Assembly: GCA_001790855.1 (NCBI GenBank)
Contig: MGDH01000036.1
Coordinates: forward strand, 67,604 to 131,603
From: Candidatus Schekmanbacteria bacterium RIFCSPLOWO2_02_FULL_38_14
GTDB taxonomy: Bacteria; Schekmanbacteria; GWA2-38-11
Direction: 5' to 3'
Length of the DNA: 64,000 nt
In this document: in pieces, positions 53,486 through 62,589 of the stretch
Position numbering within the stretch: the first letter of the stretch is position 1
Layout of the letters: each line of letters opens with the position of its first letter
The notes under the pieces: model-generated
Told to the model about the DNA's origin: nothing
The model's database searches: none
What the model saw: the letters and a program-made list of their open reading frames with translations, nothing else
Made by a program: the position numbers and the translations under genes

Positions 53486-53592
53486 CCAAAATCAAAAATC
53501 CAAATGTTTGAAATTGTTTTGAATTTAGGTGATTTTAATTTTGGATTTGTTTAGAATTTAGATATTAGGATTTAGTATTTATATAGGTTTTC
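53449..53592. repeat. AAATTC/TTTAGAATTT fold-back repeat, copy 3
   Basis: TCCTAAATTCAAAATACTAA, CCTAAACAATGACCAAAATC face GATTTTAATTTTGGATTTG and TTTAGATATTAGGATTTAG. It overlaps the last 35 nt of btuF: the C-terminal residues LNPKFKILNPKQ come from it. Confidence 0.75.
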
Positions 53593-53619
53593 AACTTAAA
53601 TGAAAAAAGTGGAAACTAC

Positions 53620-54648
53620 TTGAAAGTCTTAACTTTAAGAAAAGTATTGCTGGTAATCTCAATTTTAATGATAATTTCTTTATTAACCATCATTTTTTCT
53701 TCTGTTTCAGGTATTGCAGATATAAGATTCAAAGAAGCTTTTGATATAATTTTAAAAAGATTAACTGGCAATGCAGTAAACGGTCAAATGAGTGACAAGG
53801 AAATAATACTTCTTGAAATCAGAATACCCAGAATAATCTTCTCCTTCCTTGTTGGCGCAAGCCTTTCAATCGCAGGAATACTTTTTCAGGTAATCCTTAA
53901 AAATCCATTGGCAGAACCCTACATTCTCGGAGTTTCAGGAGGCTCTGCTGTAGGCGCGATAATAGCAATTATTTTTGGTCTATCCTATGGAATCTATCTG
54001 ACTGTTTTTTCTTTTACCGGAGCACTTATCTCAGTAGTGGTTCTCATTTTTATTTCAACCCTCGGGGGAGAAATGTCAGCTTCTGTTCTGCTTCTTGGAG
54101 GAGTAATAATCAACGCTTTTTTCTCAGCCATTGTAATGTTTCTTCTTTCCATTGCTTCAAGAGGAGAAATTCAGAGCGTTGTTTTCTGGTTAATGGGAGA
54201 TTTGAGCCAGGCTTCATATAAAAACCTGGAAGTAGTTTTTCCGGTTGTTCTGACAGGAACAATAATTTCATTCTTCCTGTCAAGAAAACTTAATCTTTTA
54301 TCACTCGGAGATGAAGTCGCACTGCAGCTTGGGGTCAATGCAAAGGTATATGGGAGGTTAATCCTGATACTTGCTTCTCTTCTTACAGCAACAGTAGTTT
54401 CAATGAGCGGGTTGATTGGTTTTGTAGGTCTTATCATCCCTCACATTGTAAGACTAATACTTGGATCTGACCACAGGATTTTGATTCCGGCATCTTTTTT
54501 TACAGGCGGCATTTATCTCTTATTCTCAGACACGCTCGCAAGAACTTTGAGGGCACCATCAGAAATTCCTGTTGGAGTAATAACTGCAATTATCGGAGCA
54601 CCCTTTTTCCTTTATTTGCTGAGAAAAGGAAGAACAGAGATATTGTAG
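53620..54648 (+). CDS. btuC: B12/iron ABC transporter permease BtuC (FecCD family)
   Basis: 342 residues, TTG start. About ten helices; the FecCD pattern is clear: RIPRIIFSFLVGASLSIAGILFQVILKNPLAEPYILGVSGGSAVGA, the LGDEVALQLGVNAK coupling region that meets BtuD, and MSGLIGFVGLIIPHIVRLILGSDHR. It forms the dimeric channel of the B12 importer in the inner membrane. The gap from btuF is filled by a repeat. Confidence 0.9.
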   Translation: MKVLTLRKVLLVISILMIISLLTIIFSSVSGIADIRFKEAFDIILKRLTGNAVNGQMSDKEIILLEIRIPRIIFSFLVGASLSIAGILFQVILKNPLAEPYILGVSGGSAVGAIIAIIFGLSYGIYLTVFSFTGALISVVVLIFISTLGGEMSASVLLLGGVIINAFFSAIVMFLLSIASRGEIQSVVFWLMGDLSQASYKNLEVVFPVVLTGTIISFFLSRKLNLLSLGDEVALQLGVNAKVYGRLILILASLLTATVVSMSGLIGFVGLIIPHIVRLILGSDHRILIPASFFTGGIYLLFSDTLARTLRAPSEIPVGVITAIIGAPFFLYLLRKGRTEIL

Positions 54649-54670
54649 TGGAAAAATTACAAAATCTAAA

Positions 54671-55468
54671 ATGAAACAAATAGAACTAAACAATGTTTCT
54701 TTCAGCTATGGAAACGGATGGGTTCTTGAGAACATTTCGTTTAATGTGTGTAAAGGAGACATGGCTGGAATCTTAGGTCCCAATGGCTGCGGCAAAACAA
54801 CCCTTCTGAGATTAATCTATAAGGCAATCAAGCCTCTGGAAGGAAATATCAGGCTTTTTGGAAAAGAGTCAATTAAACGCAGTGAAATATCAAAAAAAAT
54901 AGGAGTGGTGCCACAGAGAGATATCTCCAATATTCCTTTTACTGTTTTTGAAATAGTTATGATGGGAAGGTATCCTCAGACAAGAGGAATTAGTTTTGAG
55001 AAAAAAGAAGATGTAGAAATTGTTAACAAAATAATGGTACTGCTTGATATTAGCCACTTTAAAGAAAAATATTTTAACAAATTAAGTGGCGGTGAAAGGC
55101 AAAGAGTTCTGATTGCAAGAGCAATTGCCCAGGAACCGGAAATACTGCTTCTTGACGAACCAACTTCTCACCTTGATTTAAAACACCAATTAGAATGTTA
55201 CAGATTACTGAGAAAACTTAATTCAGAAAGGAATCTAACAGTTCTGATTGTTTCTCATGACCTTAACATTGCCTCTGAATACTGTAATCAGCTTATTCTG
55301 TTCAGGAATGGGGCAATCCATGACAAAGGAACGCCTGATAAAGTTATTACAAACGATAATCTGAAAAAGGTTTACGAAATTGATGCCTTCATCGATTCAA
55401 ATCCCTTTTCCTCAAAGCCAAGAATAACTATCATTGGAAACAATAAAACCCTCAATAAAAATACTTGA
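54671..55468 (+). CDS. btuD: B12/iron ABC transporter ATPase BtuD
   Basis: 265 residues. Walker A GPNGCGKTTLLR, Q-loop VPQRDISNIPFTVFEIVMMGRYP, signature LSGGERQRVLIARAIAQEP, Walker B ILLLDEPTSHLDL and switch VSHDLNIA. The order btuF-btuC-btuD is the standard importer operon. Convergent with tonB. Confidence 0.92.
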   Translation: MKQIELNNVSFSYGNGWVLENISFNVCKGDMAGILGPNGCGKTTLLRLIYKAIKPLEGNIRLFGKESIKRSEISKKIGVVPQRDISNIPFTVFEIVMMGRYPQTRGISFEKKEDVEIVNKIMVLLDISHFKEKYFNKLSGGERQRVLIARAIAQEPEILLLDEPTSHLDLKHQLECYRLLRKLNSERNLTVLIVSHDLNIASEYCNQLILFRNGAIHDKGTPDKVITNDNLKKVYEIDAFIDSNPFSSKPRITIIGNNKTLNKNT

Positions 55469-55517
55469 CCTGTTTTATAAATTTATCCATAAAATAGCCT
55501 TGGCATCTTGCATTAGA

Positions 55518-56312
55518 TTAACCTCGCTGCAGTTCGAACACAATTTTTATACTTAAAAAAAGAGGTTCTTTAATAACAAAAGGCATCTTTGGGAAAGGAG
55601 AAGCTCTTCTGATACATTCAATAGCCTCATTATTAAGAATTTCCCATTCGCAAGGGGATTTCAGTTGAATGTTCTCAACTTCACCAGAAGGGGTAACGCT
55701 AAAAAGCACTACAACTTCACCTTCAGCCCTCATCTTCTTAGCAAGACTTGGATATGATTTTTTTTCATATATAAGTTTTGTTACCAGCTCTTTATAATGT
55801 TTTTTAGCATCTTCAAAACCGCTATTACCAAGCTCGCTTCCAATTCCTCCATAGCCGTTACCTATTAAGGCAACGTTACCGTTTCCAAAACCTCCTGAAC
55901 CTGTTCCTGTACCTCCGGTTCCATAGCCAGAAATATTTCCTGCAAAGTTTATTGGAGTGGTTGAGAAAATCTGATTTTCTAAAATTATATTTTTCTCATC
56001 ATTATTTTTAGTTTCCAATTCAGCAGGTTCTGGTTCTGTTCTTTCAGTGACTTTAAGAATGTTCTGTGTTCCAGTACTTATCTTCTTAGCATTGCTTTTT
56101 CTCCCCTCATAGCTATTCAGGTTTTTCCTCCCTTCAAAACCTGATAATAAAGTTTCTTCAGGAATTCTAAGAATAACTTTGATATTTTCATATTTTTCAT
56201 CTGGAATAATTCTCTGAACCAGAGAGGAAATGTAAAATACGATGAGAAAAAACAAGGCATGAAATAACAGAGAACTAAGCAATGCTCCAACAAAATTGAA
56301 CTTTATTTTCAT
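55518..56312 (-). CDS. tonB: TonB-family protein
   Basis: 264 residues. N-terminal helix (about 8-32, VGALLSSLLFHALFFLIVFYIS), a periplasmic region with a Gly-rich stretch (GGTGTGSGGFGNGNVALIGNG) instead of the usual Pro-rich one, and a TonB C-terminal domain (about 175-264: SYPSLAKKMRAEGEVVVLFSVTPSGEVENIQL... ASPFPKMP). It would energise BtuB, two genes upstream in the same direction. exbB/exbD are not adjacent; TolQR may stand in. Confidence 0.85.
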   Translation of the reverse strand: MKIKFNFVGALLSSLLFHALFFLIVFYISSLVQRIIPDEKYENIKVILRIPEETLLSGFEGRKNLNSYEGRKSNAKKISTGTQNILKVTERTEPEPAELETKNNDEKNIILENQIFSTTPINFAGNISGYGTGGTGTGSGGFGNGNVALIGNGYGGIGSELGNSGFEDAKKHYKELVTKLIYEKKSYPSLAKKMRAEGEVVVLFSVTPSGEVENIQLKSPCEWEILNNEAIECIRRASPFPKMPFVIKEPLFLSIKIVFELQRG

Positions 56313-56360
56313 TTTAAAATACTTTTTGCAGGGTTAAGAAATCATTATTGTTCTGTTTTT

Positions 56361-56423
56361 AATCCCCACCATCCCCCCTTTACCTGTCTGCCGTCAGGCA
56401 GGGAAAAGAGGGCAAGGGGGATT
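56361..56423. repeat. CCCCCC palindrome with a second palindrome nested in it
   Basis: AATCCCC... CCCCCCTTT and AAGAGGGCAAGGGGG form the outer family seen at 32010 and 51317; the loop holds CCTGTCTGCCGTCAGGCAGG, a different palindrome also seen in variant form near 57660. Confidence 0.7.
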
Positions 56424-56428
56424 TGACC

Positions 56429-57532
56429 TTAATTCTTCACAAAAATTATACTGAATGGCGGTAACCCGACATCAATTGGTCCTTCTATAATCTGGTTTTT
56501 TCTTGTATTGAAAATCCTTATTCCGGGATTTTCAGTTGTACGGTCAGCGACATACAAGAATCCCTTGCTGTCAATTGCTAAAGCTGGTATATATCCTAAA
56601 CCAGTGTCATCAAGTTTTTTAAACACTTTTCCTGTTGATGGATTAAAAGGAATAACAGAATATACAACAAAATTTGAATCAGAAACCGCAATATATCCCC
56701 GCTTGGAAGATTTTATTGCGAGCGCTCCGGTAAACCCACCCAGGTCTTCATCCTTTATCAGAATTCCCTCTGAGGCATTAGTTTCTGGGTTTATTACCTC
56801 GATCCCACCAAAATCATCTCCGGTGTTATATGTTCCTGAAAGTGAGAGGTAGATCTTTCCGCTTTTCTCGTTATAAACCATGTTTCCAGGATTCCTTCCT
56901 TCAAGCTCTATAGCCTGGTTCCCCGGAGTGGATTTGTCAAGGTCAACTATCTTATCCTTCTTTGTATCAATAACGACAACAAAACTTGTATTGTCCGCAG
57001 AAAAATTTGTAAGCCTTTGAAGCGAGACATAGAGGTAATTTTTCACAATCACCATCTCTCCCATTTCAACAAGTCCGTCTTCATCTGCAAACTCAGAAAG
57101 GTCTATCTTCTTTTTAATTTTGCCTGTCTTTGGATTAACAACCAGCAAATTATTCTCTCCCAACAACGATATATAAGCCTTTTTACTGCTTTTGAATTCA
57201 ATATCCTGAGGATTTGAGCCATTGCCTGTAGAATATTCTTTAACTACATTGCCTGGATTTTTAGGGTCAACAACTATAATACTATCACCACCAAATCTTT
57301 GAACCACGTATAAATATTTACCGTAACTTTTAACTACAGAATCCGGATTTATAAGCAGCAGTTCTTTTGATACGTTTTTTGTTTTAGTATCTATTGAAGC
57401 TAAAGTGCCAGATTGAAAGTCTGTAGCTATAATAAAAGCAGTCTCTCCGGCTTCACTTGATTCCATTGACTGATAACAGAGTCCAATAGTGAGAGTAAAT
57501 AAAAAAACATAAATTAATAATTTTTTAAGCAT
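56429..57532 (-). CDS. Secreted beta-propeller protein of the btuB locus (YncE-like)
   Basis: 367 residues. AAGGAG site, signal peptide (about 1-27), then seven-bladed YVTN/YncE-like repeats: TLASIDTKTKNVSKELLL, YLYVVQRFGGDSIIVVDP, AYISLLGENNLLVVNPKTGKIKKKIDL, YVSLQRLTNFSADNTSFVVVID, FLYVADRTTENPGIRIFN. It lies between btuB and tonB, all three on one strand. Beta-propeller proteins of this kind next to B12 receptors may bind cobalamin at the surface, as shown for BtuG in Bacteroides; here this is inference from position and fold. Confidence 0.75.
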   Translation of the reverse strand: MLKKLLIYVFLFTLTIGLCYQSMESSEAGETAFIIATDFQSGTLASIDTKTKNVSKELLLINPDSVVKSYGKYLYVVQRFGGDSIIVVDPKNPGNVVKEYSTGNGSNPQDIEFKSSKKAYISLLGENNLLVVNPKTGKIKKKIDLSEFADEDGLVEMGEMVIVKNYLYVSLQRLTNFSADNTSFVVVIDTKKDKIVDLDKSTPGNQAIELEGRNPGNMVYNEKSGKIYLSLSGTYNTGDDFGGIEVINPETNASEGILIKDEDLGGFTGALAIKSSKRGYIAVSDSNFVVYSVIPFNPSTGKVFKKLDDTGLGYIPALAIDSKGFLYVADRTTENPGIRIFNTRKNQIIEGPIDVGLPPFSIIFVKN

Positions 57533-57596
57533 AAGCTTCTCCTTTAAAGTTTTTAAGTTAAAATAAAATCAATTTAAGGTTTTGTCATAATCCTTT

Positions 57597-57704
57597 TTGT
57601 CATTGCGAGCGTAAGCGAAACAATCTCAGCTCTCATTTGTAATGAGATTGCTTCGGTCGCCTGCCTGCGGTAGGCAGGCTCTGCTCCATCGCAATGACAT
57701 TGCG
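57597..57704. repeat. GTCATTGCGAGCG family palindrome, copy 3, with nested GCCTGCC palindrome
   Basis: TGTCATTGCGAGCGTAAGCG and CATCGCAATGACATTGCG are the outer arms; TGAGATTGCTTCGGTCGCC holds a second insertion, GCCTGCCTGCGG-TAGGCAGGC. A fourth, partial copy lies at 27117-27160 before uppS. Confidence 0.75.
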
Positions 57705-57758
57705 ATACAAACATTACTAAAACCCTTCAAATTAATAATCCTGCTCATCGCCTCCTTT

Positions 57759-59777
57759 CTAAAAATTCCACATCATCGTTAAAAAATAGGACCTTCCGGG
57801 CAATGGATAACCTGTTGTATCCTCAACTCTGTTATCACTGATGTTTTTAACTTCAAATGTGGCTGAAAATTTTTTTTCAAAAAATGCAGAAATGCCAATG
57901 TTGTGAATCTCTCTTATCCTGATTGGTAAAAGGTTTGCCGGATCAAGGTAAATCTTTTCTACCTTGTTATATGAATAAAAAATTTTCCCAAAACTGTTGA
58001 ATAACTCAACCTCACTGTTAAACTCTGACTTTGCTCTTCCTGGCAGAATTTTATTCCTTCTGCTCGGAATCTTACCCTTATCTTTTGGGTCCTGCCTTGT
58101 GTAGTTTGTGCTGAGACGCAGGTGCTCTATCAATAGAACAGAGCCGGTTAGCTCCCATCCTCTGTTTTCTGACTTGCTGATATTTTCAGGTCTTGAAGTC
58201 CTTTGTGAATTCTGTATGAAAAGTATCAGGTTCTCAGTTTTATTCTCAAAATATACTGCTTCCAGGCTTAATGATTTGATATAATTTGAAATATCTCCTG
58301 CTAATCTGAATCCTATGTCCCTGTTCCATCCCTCTTCTGCAACCAGCTTTGAATTCCCTATTATTCCTCCTCTGTCACCGAATAATTCAAAGAAGTTAGG
58401 CACCCTGTAATACCTTCCAAGATTAGCCCTGAGGCTAAACCATTCAGTAACCGGCACCTTAAACCCTGTCTGCCATGTAGAATATTCCTCAGAACTCTCA
58501 TCATCTTCAGACTTGGCAAAAATTAGCCCTCCATTCTCTCCCCTGAATCTATTCTTTATAAAATCCTTTCTGAAACTTGGGACAACAATAAAATGGTCAT
58601 TGAAAAGTGAAATTTCATCCTCAATTCCTGATGAAAAAGTCAGCCTTGAACTCTTTCCGGATTGAATTTTGCGGAATTTATCAAAAGGATGGTATGTTTC
58701 ATTTTTTAAGCTGATGAGAAGATTCAGAGTGTTAATCTCATCAAGAAAATATTTCAGATTTAAGTTTGCCCCGTAAGAACGCGTTACATTCTTATTATCC
58801 TGCCTTCCAACGCCTATCTCTCCCAACCTGTCATCAAACTCCTGCTTTTTATAACTGCCGTATAGATTTAAATAAAAATTCATCTGGTCAACCCATAGAG
58901 CCTCCTTTGTAAAATCCATCGAGCTCAGGTTCTCAAGAATCCTCAGGTCTGCATTTTCTGACTGATAATTTGAAATTCCAGGAATTCCTTTGTAATTTCT
59001 GAAAAGGTTGTTGGTAAGTTTTATTCTTGTCAGGCTGTTAAAATCGTATCCAAACTTGGCGAGAAAACTTAAAGATTTGAAATCGTTATTCTTTCTTCTC
59101 TTTGTTTCATCATCTCTCTTGTTATATTTTGTGCCGTTGTCATCTTCAAATTTAAAATCATTGTCACTGCCTGTATAGTCTATCCCTATAAAATAATCAT
59201 ATTTCCCTGGCTTGTGTGAGAGAAAAATATCTGTCCTGTATGTTTCAAAAGAACCATACTGAAACCGGGCAAAAATATTTCTTTTCTTTTCAGGGAATTT
59301 TGTCTTTATGTTGACTATCCCGCCAATTCCTGATGCCCCAAAAACCACAGGAGAACTGCCTCGATAAATCTCAATGGAATCTATATTGGAAAACGGTATA
59401 TCTCCTAAATTAACTCCGCCACCCTGAGATTCATTCAGTAAAATTCCGTCAAGATATATAAGAACCTGTTCTGATGAAGAACCGCGGATTGAAATAGTGC
59501 TGAAATCTCCAAGCCCACCTGACTTTTTAATCCTTACACCAACGCTTTTCTCAAGCACTTCTGGAAGGTCATTAAACCCTCTGTCTAATTCTTCCTTTCT
59601 GATAACAGTTACAAAGGAAGTACGCGTTTTCTCAGTTAACTCAGACTCTTCTTTTCCGGATTCAACTACTTTTATCTCCCCGAGGTCCTCTGGTTCTGAA
59701 GCAAATAAAATCTGCTTCATTAGAAGGAAGAAGATGACATAAACGCAAAAATTTTTTGAAAGCTTTAATTTTCCCAA
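57759..59777 (-). CDS. btuB: TonB-dependent cobalamin receptor BtuB
   Basis: 672 residues. TTG start at 59777, inside the T-tract of the riboswitch terminator; a GGTGGGG Shine-Dalgarno-like run is 8 nt upstream, within the terminator stem. Signal peptide (about 1-25), TonB box region (about 30-50), plug domain (KVVESGKEE... RTSFVTVIRKEELDRGFNDLPEVLEKSVGVRIKKSGGLGDFSTISIRGSSSEQVLIYLDGILLNE) and a 22-strand barrel ending in the outer-membrane signal Phe (MMWNF). The riboswitch in the leader shows that the ligand is cobalamin. Confidence 0.92.
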   Translation of the reverse strand: MGKLKLSKNFCVYVIFFLLMKQILFASEPEDLGEIKVVESGKEESELTEKTRTSFVTVIRKEELDRGFNDLPEVLEKSVGVRIKKSGGLGDFSTISIRGSSSEQVLIYLDGILLNESQGGGVNLGDIPFSNIDSIEIYRGSSPVVFGASGIGGIVNIKTKFPEKKRNIFARFQYGSFETYRTDIFLSHKPGKYDYFIGIDYTGSDNDFKFEDDNGTKYNKRDDETKRRKNNDFKSLSFLAKFGYDFNSLTRIKLTNNLFRNYKGIPGISNYQSENADLRILENLSSMDFTKEALWVDQMNFYLNLYGSYKKQEFDDRLGEIGVGRQDNKNVTRSYGANLNLKYFLDEINTLNLLISLKNETYHPFDKFRKIQSGKSSRLTFSSGIEDEISLFNDHFIVVPSFRKDFIKNRFRGENGGLIFAKSEDDESSEEYSTWQTGFKVPVTEWFSLRANLGRYYRVPNFFELFGDRGGIIGNSKLVAEEGWNRDIGFRLAGDISNYIKSLSLEAVYFENKTENLILFIQNSQRTSRPENISKSENRGWELTGSVLLIEHLRLSTNYTRQDPKDKGKIPSRRNKILPGRAKSEFNSEVELFNSFGKIFYSYNKVEKIYLDPANLLPIRIREIHNIGISAFFEKKFSATFEVKNISDNRVEDTTGYPLPGRSYFLTMMWNF

Positions 59778-59813
59778 AAAAAATCCCCACCCTCTTTCAA
59801 GAGGATGGGGATT
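59776..59813 (-). terminator. Riboswitch-controlled intrinsic terminator
   Basis: Transcript (minus) arms AATCCCCATCCTCTT and AAAGAGGGTGGGGATT close a hairpin followed by eight U (59783-59776). The one plus-strand mismatch is a G-U wobble in the minus transcript, confirming direction. Confidence 0.88.
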
Positions 59814-59840
59814 ATCTACCTTTTAAAACCCGGCATATTA

Positions 59841-59866
59841 CCCTCATCCTCTTTACCACGAAGAGG
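59841..59866 (-). promoter_or_regulatory. Antiterminator and competing hairpin of the btuB leader
   Basis: Minus AAGAGGATGAGGG (59841-59853) can pair with CCCCATCCTCTT (59799-59810), breaking the terminator; the alternative CCTCTT-cgtggta-AAGAGG (59848-59866) sequesters it. Together: three exclusive folds, the hallmark of transcription attenuation. Confidence 0.75.
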
Positions 59867-59876
59867 AATGATTAGG

Positions 59877-60107
59877 TTACAGGTTCTACAGGCAGGTTTT
59901 CTGGCTTCTCCGACCTTATCCGCCTTCCCATCAACAGCCGTTTAAACCATTTCTAAACGTTTAAACAGATTATCTGAATAGTGGCTTTTCTGGATAAAGC
60001 ATTCATTCCGAGTTTTAAAACCTCAGAATCGGAGTTACAGCGGCGGGACCGCTCTCGCTTTTAACGAGATTCCCTCAAATCCTTGTAAAAAACAAGGAAC
60101 CCTGTAA
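59877..60107 (-). ncRNA. Cobalamin riboswitch aptamer
   Basis: P1 pairs TTACAGG (60101-60107 on minus) with CCTGTAA (59877-59883). The AdoCbl B12-box region reads GAAGCCAGAAAACCTGCCTG (minus, about 59890-59909); the core GAGAGCGGTCCCGCCGCTG is at about 60035-60056 and AAGCCACTATTCAG at about 59975-59988. Arrangement is the AdoCbl riboswitch consensus. It controls btuB and probably the two genes after it. Confidence 0.93.
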
Positions 60108-60201
60108 AACATTCCTGAGATACTTTCTAAACGAGTCTTTACGAATTGTCAAACAGAAAATGAGGAAAAATAATTTGTTGATAAAAAGTTTGTCTCTGGG
60201 A

Positions 60202-61494
60202 TTATTCTGTCAGTTTTTTGTATGACACCTGAAGAAGTTTGACAGCATAAGCCGTATTATGAATTCCCCTGCTCCCGTCATTATAAATAAAAAGCCAGTT
60301 AAAAACCGCTTTTTTCTCGCCTGAAGTAGCACTGCTGGAAACTTCAAATTCAGGTTCTCCTGAGGAATCAGAAAAAACTATATTGCCACCTACTACTATG
60401 GCACCTTTGAGTTTCTCAAGAAGCCCTTCAATTTCTGTCTGCACCCCTTCTTTAGTTCCATCACCGTCATAATCCACAAATGCCTTTCTGTCAAAATTTG
60501 GAACTGATGATGCAGAATGGCATCCTGATTGCTGGCAGGCTTTTATATTGATGTTATCATTCTTATCCCGCATAGCAAAACTGTGCTGTCCAACAGTGTT
60601 ATTTCCTGCTTCTCCTTTTGCCGGAGTATCATACATGTGGCAGGTTACGCACTTCTCCCTTGCATCCTTGCCTGAGATTTTGAAACTATCAGTGGTATGA
60701 TATGAGCTTGAATAGGTTTCTCCATCATACTCAACTCCGCCTGTACCGCTAAACATCTCAGCCTGAGGTTTTTGGGGCATCTTTTCAGCTTCTGCTGATA
60801 TATCTGCATTTTTAATTTTATCGCTATGGCATTTCATGCACATTGCCGCAATATCTGCTTTTACTTCTGTCCCGTTAGCCAGCTTTATATCACCGAAGAA
60901 TTTTAGCTGAAAAGTATTCTTTGCTGAATGAGGGAAGTGACAGGAAGGACATCCAACAGAAACGTTCTTGTGCTTGCTATTTTTCCACTGGTCAAACTCT
61001 CCTTGCGAACGAGACCCCTTGACAGTCTTTGTATGGCAATAGCCACAGGCTCTGGAATAAGCAATAATACTTGATTTGTAAGACGACTTCCTGCTTTCCC
61101 CATGCCCAACAGATGCGCCTGCCTGATGGCATGCCTCGCACTGAACATTTATTAATTCCTTGCTCCGTATTTCATCGTATCCACCGTTTTTAACAGATTC
61201 ATTAAACCCTGTTGTGTGGCATCTCAGGCAGGTATCGTTTTCATCCTGTCCAATTGCCTCAAGCAGGCTAAAAGCATTAGAATGTGCTGTTGTTTTCCAT
61301 CCTTTTATTTTTCCCGGGTGGCATATTTCACATACATCAATTCCCAAATATTTTTTTCCTAAAAACGGGGCTTTTGTGTTATCCTTGTTTTCAGTTTTAT
61401 AGTTTTCTGAACTAACACTTCTATTGGAAGATATAAGAAAAATAAAAAATGAAATTGATAATAAAGTTAAAAAACGTTTTAGAACCCTGCTCAT
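60202..61494 (-). CDS. Octaheme c-type cytochrome
   Basis: 430 residues from the ATG at 61494, with GGGAGAG 7 nt upstream; the TTG at 61509 overlaps that site. Signal peptide (about 1-29). Heme sites: CEICH, CLRCH, CEACH, CGYCH, CPSCH, CMKCH, CVTCH and one CQQSGCH with a four-residue gap, total eight. The first half resembles cytochrome c554-type folds (VCEICHPGKIKGWKTTAHSNAF). The C-terminal 100 residues have no heme. It lies 94 nt after the 12-heme gene. Periplasmic or exported electron carrier. Confidence 0.85.
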   Translation of the reverse strand: MSRVLKRFLTLLSISFFIFLISSNRSVSSENYKTENKDNTKAPFLGKKYLGIDVCEICHPGKIKGWKTTAHSNAFSLLEAIGQDENDTCLRCHTTGFNESVKNGGYDEIRSKELINVQCEACHQAGASVGHGESRKSSYKSSIIAYSRACGYCHTKTVKGSRSQGEFDQWKNSKHKNVSVGCPSCHFPHSAKNTFQLKFFGDIKLANGTEVKADIAAMCMKCHSDKIKNADISAEAEKMPQKPQAEMFSGTGGVEYDGETYSSSYHTTDSFKISGKDAREKCVTCHMYDTPAKGEAGNNTVGQHSFAMRDKNDNINIKACQQSGCHSASSVPNFDRKAFVDYDGDGTKEGVQTEIEGLLEKLKGAIVVGGNIVFSDSSGEPEFEVSSSATSGEKKAVFNWLFIYNDGSRGIHNTAYAVKLLQVSYKKLTE

Positions 61495-61588
61495 TAAAAA
61501 CTCTCCCAAGCCATTAGTAATTCCCTATATTTAATTCCTAATCCTTAATTTAAAATCCTGATTCTTCTGCTCCAAACTCCGAACTTTT

Positions 61589-62518
61589 TTACCTAACCAG
61601 CTTGTCAATCTTCAGCTTCCCTCTATGACAACTCTGGCAGAAATCCCTTTCATGGCAAACAACACATGACCTCGCATTCATCCCAGCAACATTTTTATGG
61701 GTGAGAATAAAGTTTGACGAATAATGACTTGTTGGTCTTTCCTGATGACAGCGGCTACAGAAATCCGCTTCGTGACAGACTACGCATTTATACCTGTCCA
61801 TTGTTGCAAACCTGCCGTGAACTTCCTGTTTCCATGTTAATGTGTGAGATTTTGGCTTCTGGGATGTATGGCACTCATCACAATCTGACTTTTGATGGCA
61901 CATATAACATTTCTTTCCATCCTTCTCTACTTCGCTACCGTGCATTATTCTCCATGTTGCATTATGCGAAATCGGGCTCTCAGCAAGCCCGTGAGACTTA
62001 GGCATTGTCCCTTCTCTTATCCTCTTATGGCATGTTTTGCACTCAAGCGACCCTCCCTTTTCCTTGTGGCATTTCATGCAAATTGCCATGTTTGGAATAT
62101 CAGGAATAACAAACTTCAAAGTTTTTCTTATTTTCACATGGCAGGCATCGCATTCAAAACCCTGGTCTATATGTATCTGGTGAGAGAAAATCAAATCTTC
62201 AACAGTACTTATCTTTTTTCTGACTTCTACTTTTTTATCCTTCCTCGAATGACATATCAGGCATTCCTCAGAAGGTTGTTTTTCATCTATATCATGGCAC
62301 TGGCTGCACTCCTCATGAGTCGGAATACTAGATTTTATTCCGTCATCTGCAATCTTATGGCATGTATCGCAGGCGATATTTAGTTCTTCCGCCCCCGTAT
62401 GCTTTTTATGGGAAAAGTTTAACCCCATCTCATCCTCTCTGCATCCAGAAACAAACCAAAAAGCAATAATTGTAAAAGGAATAATTATCAGTAAAAATAT
62501 TTTTAAATTTTTTGACAT
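61589..62518 (-). CDS. Dodecaheme c-type cytochrome lipoprotein
   Basis: 309 residues. Signal peptide with lipobox VSGC (Cys at about 26). Twelve CxxCH: CDTCH, CSQCH, CLICH, CDACH, CMKCH, CKTCH, CYMCH, CDECH, CVVCH, CSRCH, CVVCH and CQSCH, one heme per ~24 residues, close in density to MtrA (10 in 333). Many extra His (FSHQIHID, ITWRIMHG-type) for axial ligation. It lies 71 nt after the barrel gene; a heme wire inside or beneath that barrel is the likely role. Confidence 0.87.
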   Translation of the reverse strand: MSKNLKIFLLIIIPFTIIAFWFVSGCREDEMGLNFSHKKHTGAEELNIACDTCHKIADDGIKSSIPTHEECSQCHDIDEKQPSEECLICHSRKDKKVEVRKKISTVEDLIFSHQIHIDQGFECDACHVKIRKTLKFVIPDIPNMAICMKCHKEKGGSLECKTCHKRIREGTMPKSHGLAESPISHNATWRIMHGSEVEKDGKKCYMCHQKSDCDECHTSQKPKSHTLTWKQEVHGRFATMDRYKCVVCHEADFCSRCHQERPTSHYSSNFILTHKNVAGMNARSCVVCHERDFCQSCHRGKLKIDKLVR

Positions 62519-62589
62519 CTAAGTCTCCCGGTTTAACCCTGCGTTTTAATCTAATCCCTGTAATCTAACATAAATCTTTCTAATCACTT

